A DNA stretch of 9,587 nucleotides from Candidatus Babeliales bacterium. Lineage in GTDB: Bacteria; Babelota; Babeliae; Babelales; JACPOV01. A model generated the notes under the pieces. That model did not search any database, was not told where the DNA came from, and was given only the letters and a program-made list of their open reading frames with translations. The number at the start of each line of letters is the position of its first letter. Positions within the stretch are counted from its first letter, which is position 1. Below are positions 1 through 6,587 of the stretch, piece by piece. Both the position numbers and the translations under genes were made by a program. The DNA lies in the NCBI GenBank assembly GCA_020050475.1, contig JAGVKP010000030.1:1-9587 (forward strand). Direction: 5' to 3'.

Positions 1-1
1 A

Positions 2-73
2 AAAAAAGTAAACAAACAAGGCACTGTCACGCTTACCTGCTCAAATAAAGAGTGCGGTTACACCACCGAATAA
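2..73 (+). CDS. 3' end of a gene with a zinc-ribbon-like C-terminus (possibly topA)
   Basis: The frame beginning at base 2 is open from the window edge to TAA at 71-73 and gives 23 residues ending in T-L-T-C-S-N-K-E-C-G-Y-T-T-E. The C-x4-C pair followed by G-Y-T resembles the second half of the C4 zinc ribbons that close bacterial DNA topoisomerase I and related proteins. The first Cys pair would lie left of the window. The six-base gap to the next ATG suggests co-transcription with the methyltransferase gene. The identity is an inference from a very short tail; any protein ending in a zinc ribbon would fit. Confidence 0.5.
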   Translation, partial: KKVNKQGTVTLTCSNKECGYTTE

Positions 74-79
74 TTTTTC

Positions 80-727
80 ATGGACACCTCTCCACTTACC
101 CTACGCTATATTTCCAAAGAATTTTGCGCTCAATTTTTACCGCCTGATCCCACTATTGTTGAAGCAGGATCACACAAAGGCAAGGATGCGCTGGAAATGG
201 CCCGCGCCTGGCCAGATGCCAGGATTTACTGCTTTGAACCCAATCCTGATCTTTTTACCAAGCTGACCGAAAATACCAAAAAAATATCTTCCATTGCCAG
301 ATATCCTTACGCATTGTCTGATTCAAGCGGGCCATCTGAATTTTATTTAGCTGATGGCAAAGTGGATGCAGTCAGCTCATTATTACAACCGGGAAAATCA
401 TTTGAGCAGCGCAATATTAATTTTACTTTGAGCAAAGTATCTACCATTACCATCGACGAATGGGCAGACCAAAATAGTATTTCCAGAATTGATTTCTTGT
501 GGCTTGATTTACAAGGAGCCGAACTGAAAGCGCTCCAAGGGGCCAAAAAGATATTGCCAACCGTTACTGCAGCCCATATTGAAGCTAATCTGGAAGCGCG
601 CTACGTCGGCGCACCAGTATATGATGAATTACGCTCATTTATGGAACATAACGGATTTTGCGTAGCCGCTGAGGCATTTTATCAAAAAACCTGGGGAAAC
701 GTCTTATTTGTGCGCAAAAAATCATAA
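80..727 (+). CDS. FkbM-family SAM-dependent methyltransferase
   Basis: This 215-residue protein is a class I methyltransferase of the FkbM type, a family that usually O-methylates sugars or small natural products using S-adenosylmethionine. The SAM-binding loop is V-E-A-G-S-H-K-G (residues 27-34). The acidic residue ending strand 2 is E53 in C-F-E-P-N-P. The family signature W-L-D-L-Q-G-A-E-L-K-A-L-Q-G-A lies at residues 141-155. The length is normal for a stand-alone FkbM domain, and no signal peptide or membrane segment is visible, so it should be cytosolic. The ATG at 80 is the first start after the preceding stop at 71-73. No clear Shine-Dalgarno sequence precedes it, which is compatible with translation coupled to the upstream gene. 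The acceptor substrate cannot be told from the sequence. A methylated cell-surface glycan is plausible given the family and the heparinase-like gene nearby, but that is inference. Confidence 0.85.
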   Translation: MDTSPLTLRYISKEFCAQFLPPDPTIVEAGSHKGKDALEMARAWPDARIYCFEPNPDLFTKLTENTKKISSIARYPYALSDSSGPSEFYLADGKVDAVSSLLQPGKSFEQRNINFTLSKVSTITIDEWADQNSISRIDFLWLDLQGAELKALQGAKKILPTVTAAHIEANLEARYVGAPVYDELRSFMEHNGFCVAAEAFYQKTWGNVLFVRKKS

Positions 728-786
728 AATTACTACTTTTTTTTTGTAAAGTACATGAAAGAAGACTATCAAAAAAGTTAATTTTG

Positions 787-830
787 AGTGCAATCAGTTA
801 AAAAAAAGCCCTATTTAATGCACTTTTTTT
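787..830 (+). terminator. Probable rho-independent terminator after the FkbM gene
   Basis: The arm agtgca (787-792) is the exact reverse complement of tgcact (819-824). A second pair, ttaaa (798-802) with tttaa (814-818), stacks directly inside it if five bases bulge on the left. A run of seven T (824-830) follows. The stem is AT-rich and bulged, so termination may be inefficient. Confidence 0.5.
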
Positions 831-861
831 AGCCGTATTCATTGCCCGTTTCTCGGTCAGT

Positions 862-889
862 TTGTTATCCTAGAAATAGGAAATATAGA
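862..889 (+). promoter_or_regulatory. Candidate sigma-70-type promoter for the lipoprotein gene
   Basis: TTGTTA (862-867) and TATAGA (884-889) are separated by 16 bases and lie about 30 bases upstream of the ATG at 921. An alternative -10, TAGATT at 886-891, has an 18-base spacing. It sits after the terminator of the previous gene, as expected for an independent unit. The assignment is by eye only. Confidence 0.35.
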
Positions 890-920
890 TTATAAAAAAA
901 ACGAGAATAGGAGCAACCTC

Positions 921-1610
921 ATGAAGAGTAAAAAAATGGTATCGGCGCTTTTAGTGCCGCTTATTTTTATCGGCAGTTCGACTAGCTGCGGCGGTGGTAA
1001 AGAAACCGCTGGATCATCGGCATTAAGCAAGCTTAAAAAGATAGAGAAAGAGAAATTTAGCCAAATGAGCCAGGAAATTAATTCTCCATTAAGTCAGATG
1101 AGAGAGCAGATGAGAGAGCAAATGAGTCAGATGAGAGAGCAAACCAACGAAGATGTCGATGACGCGCTAAATGAGCTCGCTCCGCAGCTGCGGGCAAAGG
1201 GATCGTCGACTGAAACGGTTTTGTTCGAGGGTCGCGAGTGGAAAATAGATAAAGGGGATGATGATATAGATGGTACAGAAAGATCAGGAAGATTTTCGCT
1301 TTCACAGAATAAAGAGACAGGCAAAGTACTTCAAGCATATATCTTATTGCGTCGCAGTAACCCACTCAAAAATTATACGATCATCATTAAGAAAAACTTT
1401 TCACCACGTAAGGGTGAAGTAGAAACCGGTATTATACGAGAGTCATCCAATACCTTATTAGGAAAAGCATTACTTGCCGCTGGTGGCGCCGCTGTTGCCG
1501 CATATCTCTACAACAACTTGGATGCAGTGCGCGATTGGTTCGCTGGTCCTGAAAAAACCGGTGCTGAATCCCCCTCTTCTACTGGATGGTTCGGCCAAAC
1601 AAGCAAATAG
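921..1610 (+). CDS. Putative lipoprotein with coiled region and C-terminal membrane helix, function unknown
   Basis: I do not recognise the family of this 229-residue protein. It starts with a positively charged n-region (K-S-K-K), a hydrophobic core (residues 7-18) and S-T-S-C at 20-23, which looks like a loose lipobox with C23 as the lipidation site. Residues 35-92 are charged, Gln/Met/Glu-rich and probably helical or coiled, and include a Q-M-R-E repeat (59-74). Residues 97-172 contain alternating patterns suggestive of a beta-rich domain. Residues 179-198 form a hydrophobic Gly/Ala-rich helix (L-L-G-K-A-L-L-A-A-G-G-A), followed by about 30 polar residues. The start is supported by AGGAG at 909-913, seven bases before the ATG. 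A separate promoter precedes it and a strong hairpin follows. Lipid and helix together would give two membrane attachments. The -3 Ser of the lipobox is non-canonical, so lipidation is not certain. Confidence 0.75.
   Translation: MKSKKMVSALLVPLIFIGSSTSCGGGKETAGSSALSKLKKIEKEKFSQMSQEINSPLSQMREQMREQMSQMREQTNEDVDDALNELAPQLRAKGSSTETVLFEGREWKIDKGDDDIDGTERSGRFSLSQNKETGKVLQAYILLRRSNPLKNYTIIIKKNFSPRKGEVETGIIRESSNTLLGKALLAAGGAAVAAYLYNNLDAVRDWFAGPEKTGAESPSSTGWFGQTSK
1095..1142 (+). repeat. In-frame 12-bp tandem repeat inside the lipoprotein gene
   Basis: The unit cagatgagagag occurs exactly at 1095-1106, 1107-1118 and 1128-1139. A shorter degenerate unit, caaatgagt (1119-1127), separates the second and third copies. 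It encodes Q-M-R-E, Q-M-R-E, Q-M-S, Q-M-R-E. An imperfect related stretch (Q-M-S-Q) lies a little upstream, at residues 48-51. Identical 12-bp units can gain or lose copies without changing frame, so the length of the coiled region may vary between strains. Confidence 0.85.
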
Positions 1611-1659
1611 GCGTTACTACTGATTTAAAAAGTATACCGCCACACGTACTATGAATTAC

Positions 1660-1687
1660 AAGGCCCTCTGCAATCGCAGGGGGCCTT
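1660..1687. terminator. Bidirectional terminator between convergent genes
   Basis: The arm aaggccctctgc (1660-1671) pairs with gcagggggcctt (1676-1687) over 12 positions with one G-T wobble and a four-base loop (aatc). It lies between the + strand lipoprotein gene and the - strand heparinase-family gene, whose stop codon is one base beyond it. The stem is GC-rich. The downstream T-richness is modest on both strands (attattt on +, gtaatt on -), so it may depend on stem strength. Confidence 0.8.
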
Positions 1688-1688
1688 A

Positions 1689-3575
1689 TTATTTCGCGAT
1701 TCTCGCGATTATCTTTAATGATTGATTGGCAGGACAGACTTTGGTGGCGACGAGTTTACGCGTCTCTTGTTTGACCCCATATGCTGGCGCATAAAAAGCT
1801 TCCATTATCTGAAATTCTAGATCTGATTCGAGCGTCAGCAGAAGCTTATTTTTATGATAAATCTTAACGACACCGTCGCCTATTTTTGCCTTTGCATCCG
1901 GATGCAGCATAAAGATCCAGGTTAATTTTTTGCTCGCTAATTGATCACCATCTGTCGGCTCCCACCCATCAATAAACTCTATGGTATCTGCATTTATTTT
2001 TATTGTGCGATATAATTTAGTGCCTTTAAAAAGCTCGTGCATCGTCGCTAAGGTATCAGGCTCATCTGCCAAACAGCCAGTATTTGCCGCAGGAAGATTC
2101 AGCGCAAAGAGGCGATTATCAAGCGGTACCTGTTCTTGATCGTCAACCATTACAGCGCTATGAGCATGCGTCGATCTAAAATGATTGCGCCAAATTGCTG
2201 ATGGGGTATAGAGATACGTCCCCGGATCGACAATAAGTGGAATACCGTGAACTGCGACAGTAATACTCCCTGCATCATTATGAAAATGGCCAGAGGGTTG
2301 CCGCGCTGCATACGCATGATGCCGGAGCGAAACGTGCACCGTACTATTTTTAAAAAACGAGATACCAAAATTGGTATATTCTTTTTTACCCGAACAGAGT
2401 TTGTTTTGATAATGCTGCTTTGGCAAGCCCCACAAAAGAACGTTACCCGAATCATCATCACCAACCCGAATCATTTCATCTTTATTGATCGCGCACCATG
2501 CAATAAATCCGCACATCCGCTCAAAATGCCCTCGTTGCGCATCAGTGGTGCCAAAACCAAACTGCTGAGCAACGATAAATGTATGATACACTAATTCGGT
2601 CATTAATCGGTGATAAGCCGTTGAGCCTTCGTAATCAGTTCCTTCGTCAAAAAACTGCTTATCAATCTCTTTGGAAATTTCTTGCCAGCACCAGGCAGCT
2701 TGCGCGCAATAATCAGCAGAAAGTGGCTTTAAAAAAAGACACAGATAAAAATAACCAACCAAGTCTGAAAAATAATGATTTGAGGTACGCGTATCATATA
2801 CTTCCCAGTTATTCTCAAGATAAGAAGCATGATCATGCAAAGAGGAAATAAAAAGCTTTAAAAAAGATTCATCAATTGTATTCGCTCGCGAAAAATACTG
2901 AAATGCCCAAATCCAATTGACGGCACGCAGTGCCACATCCATCGGGCACACCCAATTAGGACCCACCAGAAAAGGATTGCAGGCTATCCAATCGTTGACC
3001 CTTGCAGCAAACGACTGCGCATACTCCTGATTACCGGTAAGCGCATACGCTTTACCAAGAAGCGGCAGATCCATGCTGCGCGAAAGCTCCCAAGCAACCT
3101 TGATATCTTTATGCAGATGCTCAGTCATGCCGACACCAATTTCAATATCTTTATAAAAGGCACGTGGAAAATGCACATCCGCCTGCGGATCAAGCGCTGA
3201 AAGGCGAAAATCTTCATGCCACGGCATCTGCGCAAAATATCGCTTTCCGGAGCCTAAAAGTTCGATCGCCCCTTTTTTGACTTCATCTGCCTGCTCAATG
3301 ATGTGCGTAGGATTAAAATCATCAGCAAAAAAAGGGGTATCATCAAAACGAAAATTGCGTATCTGCTCAAAAAAAGCTGCCGTATCACCTGCGGCCGAAA
3401 ACTTTTTTTTAAGGTCTATCCAGTCAGTTGCCGCCGTTCCTGCAAGCGCTGATGAGCGCAATCGTCGCTCGTACCATTTTTGATGAAGGCGCGCGGCGAT
3501 CACCTGCGTCGTCGCCCTTGGGCCAAGCTGCCATGCTTTCCGGACTGCTCGTACTACTCTCGCTCCATCTATCAT
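1689..3575 (-). CDS. Heparinase II/III-family protein (polysaccharide lyase-like)
   Basis: This 628-residue protein has the two-part layout of the heparinase II/III-like family, enzymes that cleave uronic-acid-containing polysaccharides by beta-elimination. An alpha-helical toroid-type part spans roughly residues 150-390, with W-V-C-P-M-D-V-A-L-R-A-V-N-W (208-221), S-N-H-Y (265-268) and D-Y-E-G-S-T-A-Y-H-R (314-323). A beta-rich C-terminal part holds S-G-H-F-H-N-D-A-G-S (428-437), V-D-P-G-T-Y (449-454) and F-R-S-T-H-A-H-S (466-473). His and Tyr residues in these blocks are the likely catalytic candidates. No signal peptide is visible, unlike secreted lyases. Family members lacking one are often found in polysaccharide biosynthesis loci. 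The ATG shares its A with the TAA of metG, indicating translational coupling, and a terminator follows immediately. The substrate is unknown. Confidence 0.85.
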   Translation of the reverse strand: MIDGARVVRAVRKAWQLGPRATTQVIAARLHQKWYERRLRSSALAGTAATDWIDLKKKFSAAGDTAAFFEQIRNFRFDDTPFFADDFNPTHIIEQADEVKKGAIELLGSGKRYFAQMPWHEDFRLSALDPQADVHFPRAFYKDIEIGVGMTEHLHKDIKVAWELSRSMDLPLLGKAYALTGNQEYAQSFAARVNDWIACNPFLVGPNWVCPMDVALRAVNWIWAFQYFSRANTIDESFLKLFISSLHDHASYLENNWEVYDTRTSNHYFSDLVGYFYLCLFLKPLSADYCAQAAWCWQEISKEIDKQFFDEGTDYEGSTAYHRLMTELVYHTFIVAQQFGFGTTDAQRGHFERMCGFIAWCAINKDEMIRVGDDDSGNVLLWGLPKQHYQNKLCSGKKEYTNFGISFFKNSTVHVSLRHHAYAARQPSGHFHNDAGSITVAVHGIPLIVDPGTYLYTPSAIWRNHFRSTHAHSAVMVDDQEQVPLDNRLFALNLPAANTGCLADEPDTLATMHELFKGTKLYRTIKINADTIEFIDGWEPTDGDQLASKKLTWIFMLHPDAKAKIGDGVVKIYHKNKLLLTLESDLEFQIMEAFYAPAYGVKQETRKLVATKVCPANQSLKIIARIAK

Positions 3576-5491
3576 TACGTAACTTTCGTTCCGTTCGGTA
3601 CATTACTGCTAACCGTTGTCATAATCGCCTTGCCGGTTTCATCTTTGGCAAATAAAAACATACCTTGCGATTCAAAGCCGGCCATCATGCGCGGCTTTAA
3701 ATTGAGCACAAAGATTCCCTGTTTTCCTACCAGCTCATCAACGCCATACGATTGCCGGACACCGGAAAGAATTTGTCGTTTACCCAGCGGCCCGAAATCA
3801 ACCTGCAAGCGATACAGCTTTTCTGATTTTTCAACCAGCTGGCATTCAGTGACGGTTCCGACCACTAATTCTACTTTGGCAAAATCGTCAATCGTAATAT
3901 ACGAGGGCTCATGCGCTGCCGGAGCAGCCGCTGCCTCTTTTTCTTTGGGTTCAGGTTTTGCAAAAAGCGTTTCTGATTTATGTAGCATAAAATGATGACT
4001 CCAACGGTCTGATTGTAGATGCTCAAGATAGTTATGCGGCAACTGCCACGTTACCCCAAGAGAGACCAATAACTGCTCCATTTTTTTTGGCATGACCGGC
4101 CACAAAAGAAGAGCGATGGTGTAAAGACTCTGGCAGGTGGCAAAAATCGTCTGTTCAAATGCTTTTTTATCATTCTTGGCCAGTTTCCACGGTTCACGCG
4201 CATGAAAGTAGCTATTCGTTTGATTAATAAATCGCCACAATCGGGCAAGTGCCAAATGAAATAAAGAATCATTCATATGCTGCGCATATTCATCAATCAT
4301 CGTCCAACATTCATCGCGTAATGCAAGCGTTGGCCCATCAAGCAACTGATCAGCCGCAACCTGCATCATGCCATTTTTTTCCGCAAGCGTAAGGGTGCGA
4401 TTCAAAAGGTTTCCCAAGTCGTTGGCAAGTTCTGAACCAATAGCCTGTTCAAGATCTGCCACTGAAAAAGAAGAGTCTTGCGTAATGGCCAGATGGCGCA
4501 TGAGATAATAGCGCACCGCATCGGCACCATACTGCTCATAAAGCACCTGCGGGTCAATCGCATTACCTAATGATTTAGACATTTTTTGATCGCCCACCTT
4601 AATCCATCCATGGACAAGTAATTTTTTTGGTAACGGTAACCCAATCGCCATTAAAAAAGCTGGCCAATAAACGGCATGAAACCGCACAATATCTTTACCC
4701 ATAATCTGTAAACTGGCCGGCCACCACGCATCAAATACAGCCTGCCGACCCGGTTGGCCCCACCCGATCGCCGTAATATAATTATTAAGTGCGTCAGCCC
4801 ACACGTACACCGTGTGCTTTTCATCACCAGGAAATGGAATTCCCCATGAAACGGTAGTACGCGAAATACTTAAATCTTTTAATCCGGCTTTTACAAAACT
4901 GATAACTTCATTGAGGCGTTCCTTCGGCGTAATAAAATGCGGATGCTGCTCATAAAAAGCAAGCAGCTTATCCTGATAAGCAGAAAGCTTAAAAAAATAG
5001 GCCTCTTCGCTTACTAATTGCGTCGTGCGCCCACAGGAGGGACACAGATGAGCTTCGCCTTGTACCTGTTCATCTTTTTCGGTGACATACGTTTCGCACG
5101 GCGTACAGTACCAGCCGGTATAAAATGACTTATAAATATCCCCGCTTTCAAGCAACTGCGTAATCCATTTTTGCACAGCGCGCACGTGTTCATACTCTGT
5201 GGTACGCATAAAATAATCGTACGCAATGTCATATTCACGCCATACCTTTTGGTACGCCGGAATAAAATGATCGACAAAGCTTTGCGGATCTTTGCCAGCC
5301 TGCTGGGCTGCTTGCGCAATTTTTTGGCCATGCTCATCGGTGCCGGTCAGAAAAAACGTTTTCTTTCCCTGTATTTTTTGCCACCGAGCAGCGACGTCAG
5401 CCAAAAGGGTCGAATACAGTGAGCCTAAATGCGGCTTTGCCGTAACATAATAAATCGGAGTCGTTACATAAAAGTGATCTGCTTGTGCCAT
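3575..5491 (-). CDS. metG: Methionyl-tRNA synthetase
   Basis: The 638-residue product charges tRNA-Met with methionine in the cytosol. The class I catalytic core shows the HIGH-equivalent H-L-G-S (residues 21-24), G-T-D-E-H-G (50-55) and K-M-S-K-S (303-307). The inserted knuckle has two Cys pairs, C129/C132 and C150/C153, able to hold one zinc. The helical anticodon-binding domain covers about 345-500. An Ala/Glu/Pro-rich linker (about 512-530) leads to a C-terminal tRNA-binding EMAP/Trbp111-like domain (about 533-638), which usually mediates dimerisation and tRNA capture. Length and architecture match the bacterial form with the C-terminal extension. The ATG at 5491 is the first Met before the conserved T-P-I-Y-Y-V start of the fold. 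The bases before it (attatctctct) hold no good Shine-Dalgarno sequence. It is promoted from 5537-5565 and coupled to the heparinase-family gene downstream. Confidence 0.98.
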   Translation of the reverse strand: MAQADHFYVTTPIYYVTAKPHLGSLYSTLLADVAARWQKIQGKKTFFLTGTDEHGQKIAQAAQQAGKDPQSFVDHFIPAYQKVWREYDIAYDYFMRTTEYEHVRAVQKWITQLLESGDIYKSFYTGWYCTPCETYVTEKDEQVQGEAHLCPSCGRTTQLVSEEAYFFKLSAYQDKLLAFYEQHPHFITPKERLNEVISFVKAGLKDLSISRTTVSWGIPFPGDEKHTVYVWADALNNYITAIGWGQPGRQAVFDAWWPASLQIMGKDIVRFHAVYWPAFLMAIGLPLPKKLLVHGWIKVGDQKMSKSLGNAIDPQVLYEQYGADAVRYYLMRHLAITQDSSFSVADLEQAIGSELANDLGNLLNRTLTLAEKNGMMQVAADQLLDGPTLALRDECWTMIDEYAQHMNDSLFHLALARLWRFINQTNSYFHAREPWKLAKNDKKAFEQTIFATCQSLYTIALLLWPVMPKKMEQLLVSLGVTWQLPHNYLEHLQSDRWSHHFMLHKSETLFAKPEPKEKEAAAAPAAHEPSYITIDDFAKVELVVGTVTECQLVEKSEKLYRLQVDFGPLGKRQILSGVRQSYGVDELVGKQGIFVLNLKPRMMAGFESQGMFLFAKDETGKAIMTTVSSNVPNGTKVT

Positions 5492-5536
5492 AGAGAGATA
5501 ATCCGCGCAATAAAAAAGTAAAAATAGACTATTTTT

Positions 5537-5565
5537 AGTGTAAATTAAATGGAGCTTTTACGCAA
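5537..5565 (-). promoter_or_regulatory. Promoter of metG
   Basis: Read on the - strand, TTGCGT (5565-5560) is followed after exactly 17 bases by TACACT (5542-5537), a good match to a sigma-70-type promoter. Transcription would begin near 5530, giving a leader of about 40 bases, too short for a T-box. The -10 lies in a 17-base block (5531-5547) repeated with one mismatch upstream of the adenylate-kinase-like gene. Confidence 0.55.
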
Positions 5566-5597
5566 AAAAGCAGAAAGTGAAAAGCTTACAAAAATTT

Positions 5598-6032
5598 TCA
5601 TACAACTCCTTGCCAATAGATCAAGAGCAGCGAACTCAAGACTGAAATGCATACCATAACCAAAACAAATAGCTTCGCATCGGGAACCATACATCCGGCA
5701 ACAAGGCAATATACGAGCGGCACCAAAAGAACCATAAGCCAAAACGAGGTAAACTGGTACCAAAAGCGCTGAAGGCTCATCAGCTCTTTTTCGTACCTAC
5801 CTATCTTGAAATCGTGATAAAAATCTTTGAGCCAAGCAAAAGAGAAAAAAGCAAAAATCCGCTGCTTATGCTGGCCATAAAGTATGCTTCCAAGATAAAG
5901 GAAATACGAAATCTTGTTTGAAGCTTCCTGGCTTAAGGGTGTTCCCAGCACCTGCAATCCAACTTTCACCAAACTTACGAACAGAAAAACCTGCAGGAAA
6001 TTAATGATCTCTTGCTTGTAGTAGATTTTCAT
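5598..6032 (-). CDS. Small integral membrane protein, function unknown
   Basis: From the ATG at 6032 the product is 144 residues and very hydrophobic. Clear membrane segments are near residues 9-29, 93-114 and 119-140, with a weaker one around 41-53. Between them is a charged, aromatic stretch (residues 54-92: K-Q-R, K-D-F-Y-H-D-F-K, R-Y-E-K-E). I recognise no family. The frame is also open to a TTG at 6065 that overlaps the Nudix stop codon in a TTGA arrangement and would add 11 residues. I prefer the ATG because TTG is rare as a start, although neither has a good Shine-Dalgarno sequence at the right distance. It is probably the last gene of the unit that includes the kinase, methyltransferase and Nudix genes. 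No convincing terminator was found between its TGA and the metG promoter. Confidence 0.75.
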   Translation of the reverse strand: MKIYYKQEIINFLQVFLFVSLVKVGLQVLGTPLSQEASNKISYFLYLGSILYGQHKQRIFAFFSFAWLKDFYHDFKIGRYEKELMSLQRFWYQFTSFWLMVLLVPLVYCLVAGCMVPDAKLFVLVMVCISVLSSLLLIYWQGVV

Positions 6033-6061
6033 GGCCTTATAACCAATAACAGTAATTAAGA

Positions 6062-6574
6062 TCAACTATGAAATAAGTTAAAGCAATTTCGCACTATTCG
6101 CGGTAAATCATCTTTGGATGAATCCCCAGCGGCAAGCCGATCTAATAACTCCCGCGGAGTCAGCCAATAATATTCAAAAAAATCATCCGTGTTATAATTT
6201 GGTGCATTATTGGTCTTCAATAAATAAACGTGCATAAAAGCGGAAGTTTTATGCTGTTGGGGAGTTAATACCCCTATAAGTTGATAGGGGACCACCGCTG
6301 TATCAATGCGCAATTCCTCTCTGATTTCACGAGAAAATGCTTGTTCATACTTCTCCCCGGCCTGCACATGGCCACCCATACTTGCATCAAGGCATTGCGG
6401 AAAAAGGATCTTGTTTTTCGATCTGCGCGGGATCCACAGTTGCCCATTCTCATTCATAAGAAACGCATTAACCACTCTAAAATTAGAGAGCCCTTGGCTG
6501 TAAACTTCTGATCGTGTTTTTTGACCAATAACCCGATCTGCTTGATCAACGATATCTAACAATTCATGAGCCAT
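6062..6574 (-). CDS. Nudix hydrolase, IDI/YfcD-like
   Basis: The 170-residue protein contains a Nudix box at residues 68-90: G-H-V-Q-A-G-E-K-Y-E-Q-A-F-S-R-E-I-R-E-E-L, then R-I. The metal-binding R-E-x-x-E-E core (82-87) is intact, but the glycine normally two residues after it is Arg89. The N-terminal E-L-L-D-I-V-D-Q-A-D-R-V-I-G and the R-R-S (50-52) before the box resemble the isopentenyl-diphosphate-isomerase-like/YfcD branch, whose members act on diphosphate-containing substrates. No isomerase role can be claimed: these are general resemblances and the catalytic Cys was not verified. It is probably cytosolic. The start is supported by AAGGG seven bases upstream of the ATG at 6574. It begins 13 bases after the methyltransferase-like gene and its TGA is followed within 30 bases by the membrane-protein gene, so it lies inside an operon. 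The substrate is unknown. Confidence 0.88.
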   Translation of the reverse strand: MAHELLDIVDQADRVIGQKTRSEVYSQGLSNFRVVNAFLMNENGQLWIPRRSKNKILFPQCLDASMGGHVQAGEKYEQAFSREIREELRIDTAVVPYQLIGVLTPQQHKTSAFMHVYLLKTNNAPNYNTDDFFEYYWLTPRELLDRLAAGDSSKDDLPRIVRNCFNLFHS

Positions 6575-6587
6575 TGCTTCGCCCTTT

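Noticed and set aside
735..754. Inverted repeat tacttt/aaagta after the FkbM gene
   Set aside because: The stem is six AT-rich pairs without a following T-run. The hairpin at 787-830 is a better terminator candidate.
1078..1365. 95-codon open frame on the - strand opposite the lipoprotein gene
   Set aside because: It overlaps the 12-bp repeat and reads its complement as a low-complexity S-S-A-L-S stretch, while the + strand gene has promoter, ribosome-binding site and signal sequence.
2247..2594. 115-codon open frame on the + strand
   Set aside because: It is wholly antisense to conserved heparinase-family motifs, and its product is rich in Met, Arg and Ile with no plausible fold.
3480..3995. 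171-codon open frame on the + strand across the metG/heparinase junction
   Set aside because: It lies antisense to two genes with clear conserved motifs, its product has no recognisable domain and it spans their junction. It is a reflection of the real coding strand.
5492..5536. Possible T-box or other riboswitch leader before metG
   Set aside because: The leader from the predicted start site is about 40 bases, far too short for a T-box or SAM riboswitch, and no alternative stem set is visible.
5575..5600. Inverted repeat TGAAAA/TTTTCA after the membrane-protein stop codon, considered as a terminator
   Set aside because: The stem is only six almost purely A-T pairs and the nearby T-run overlaps the metG -35 region, so it is not convincing.
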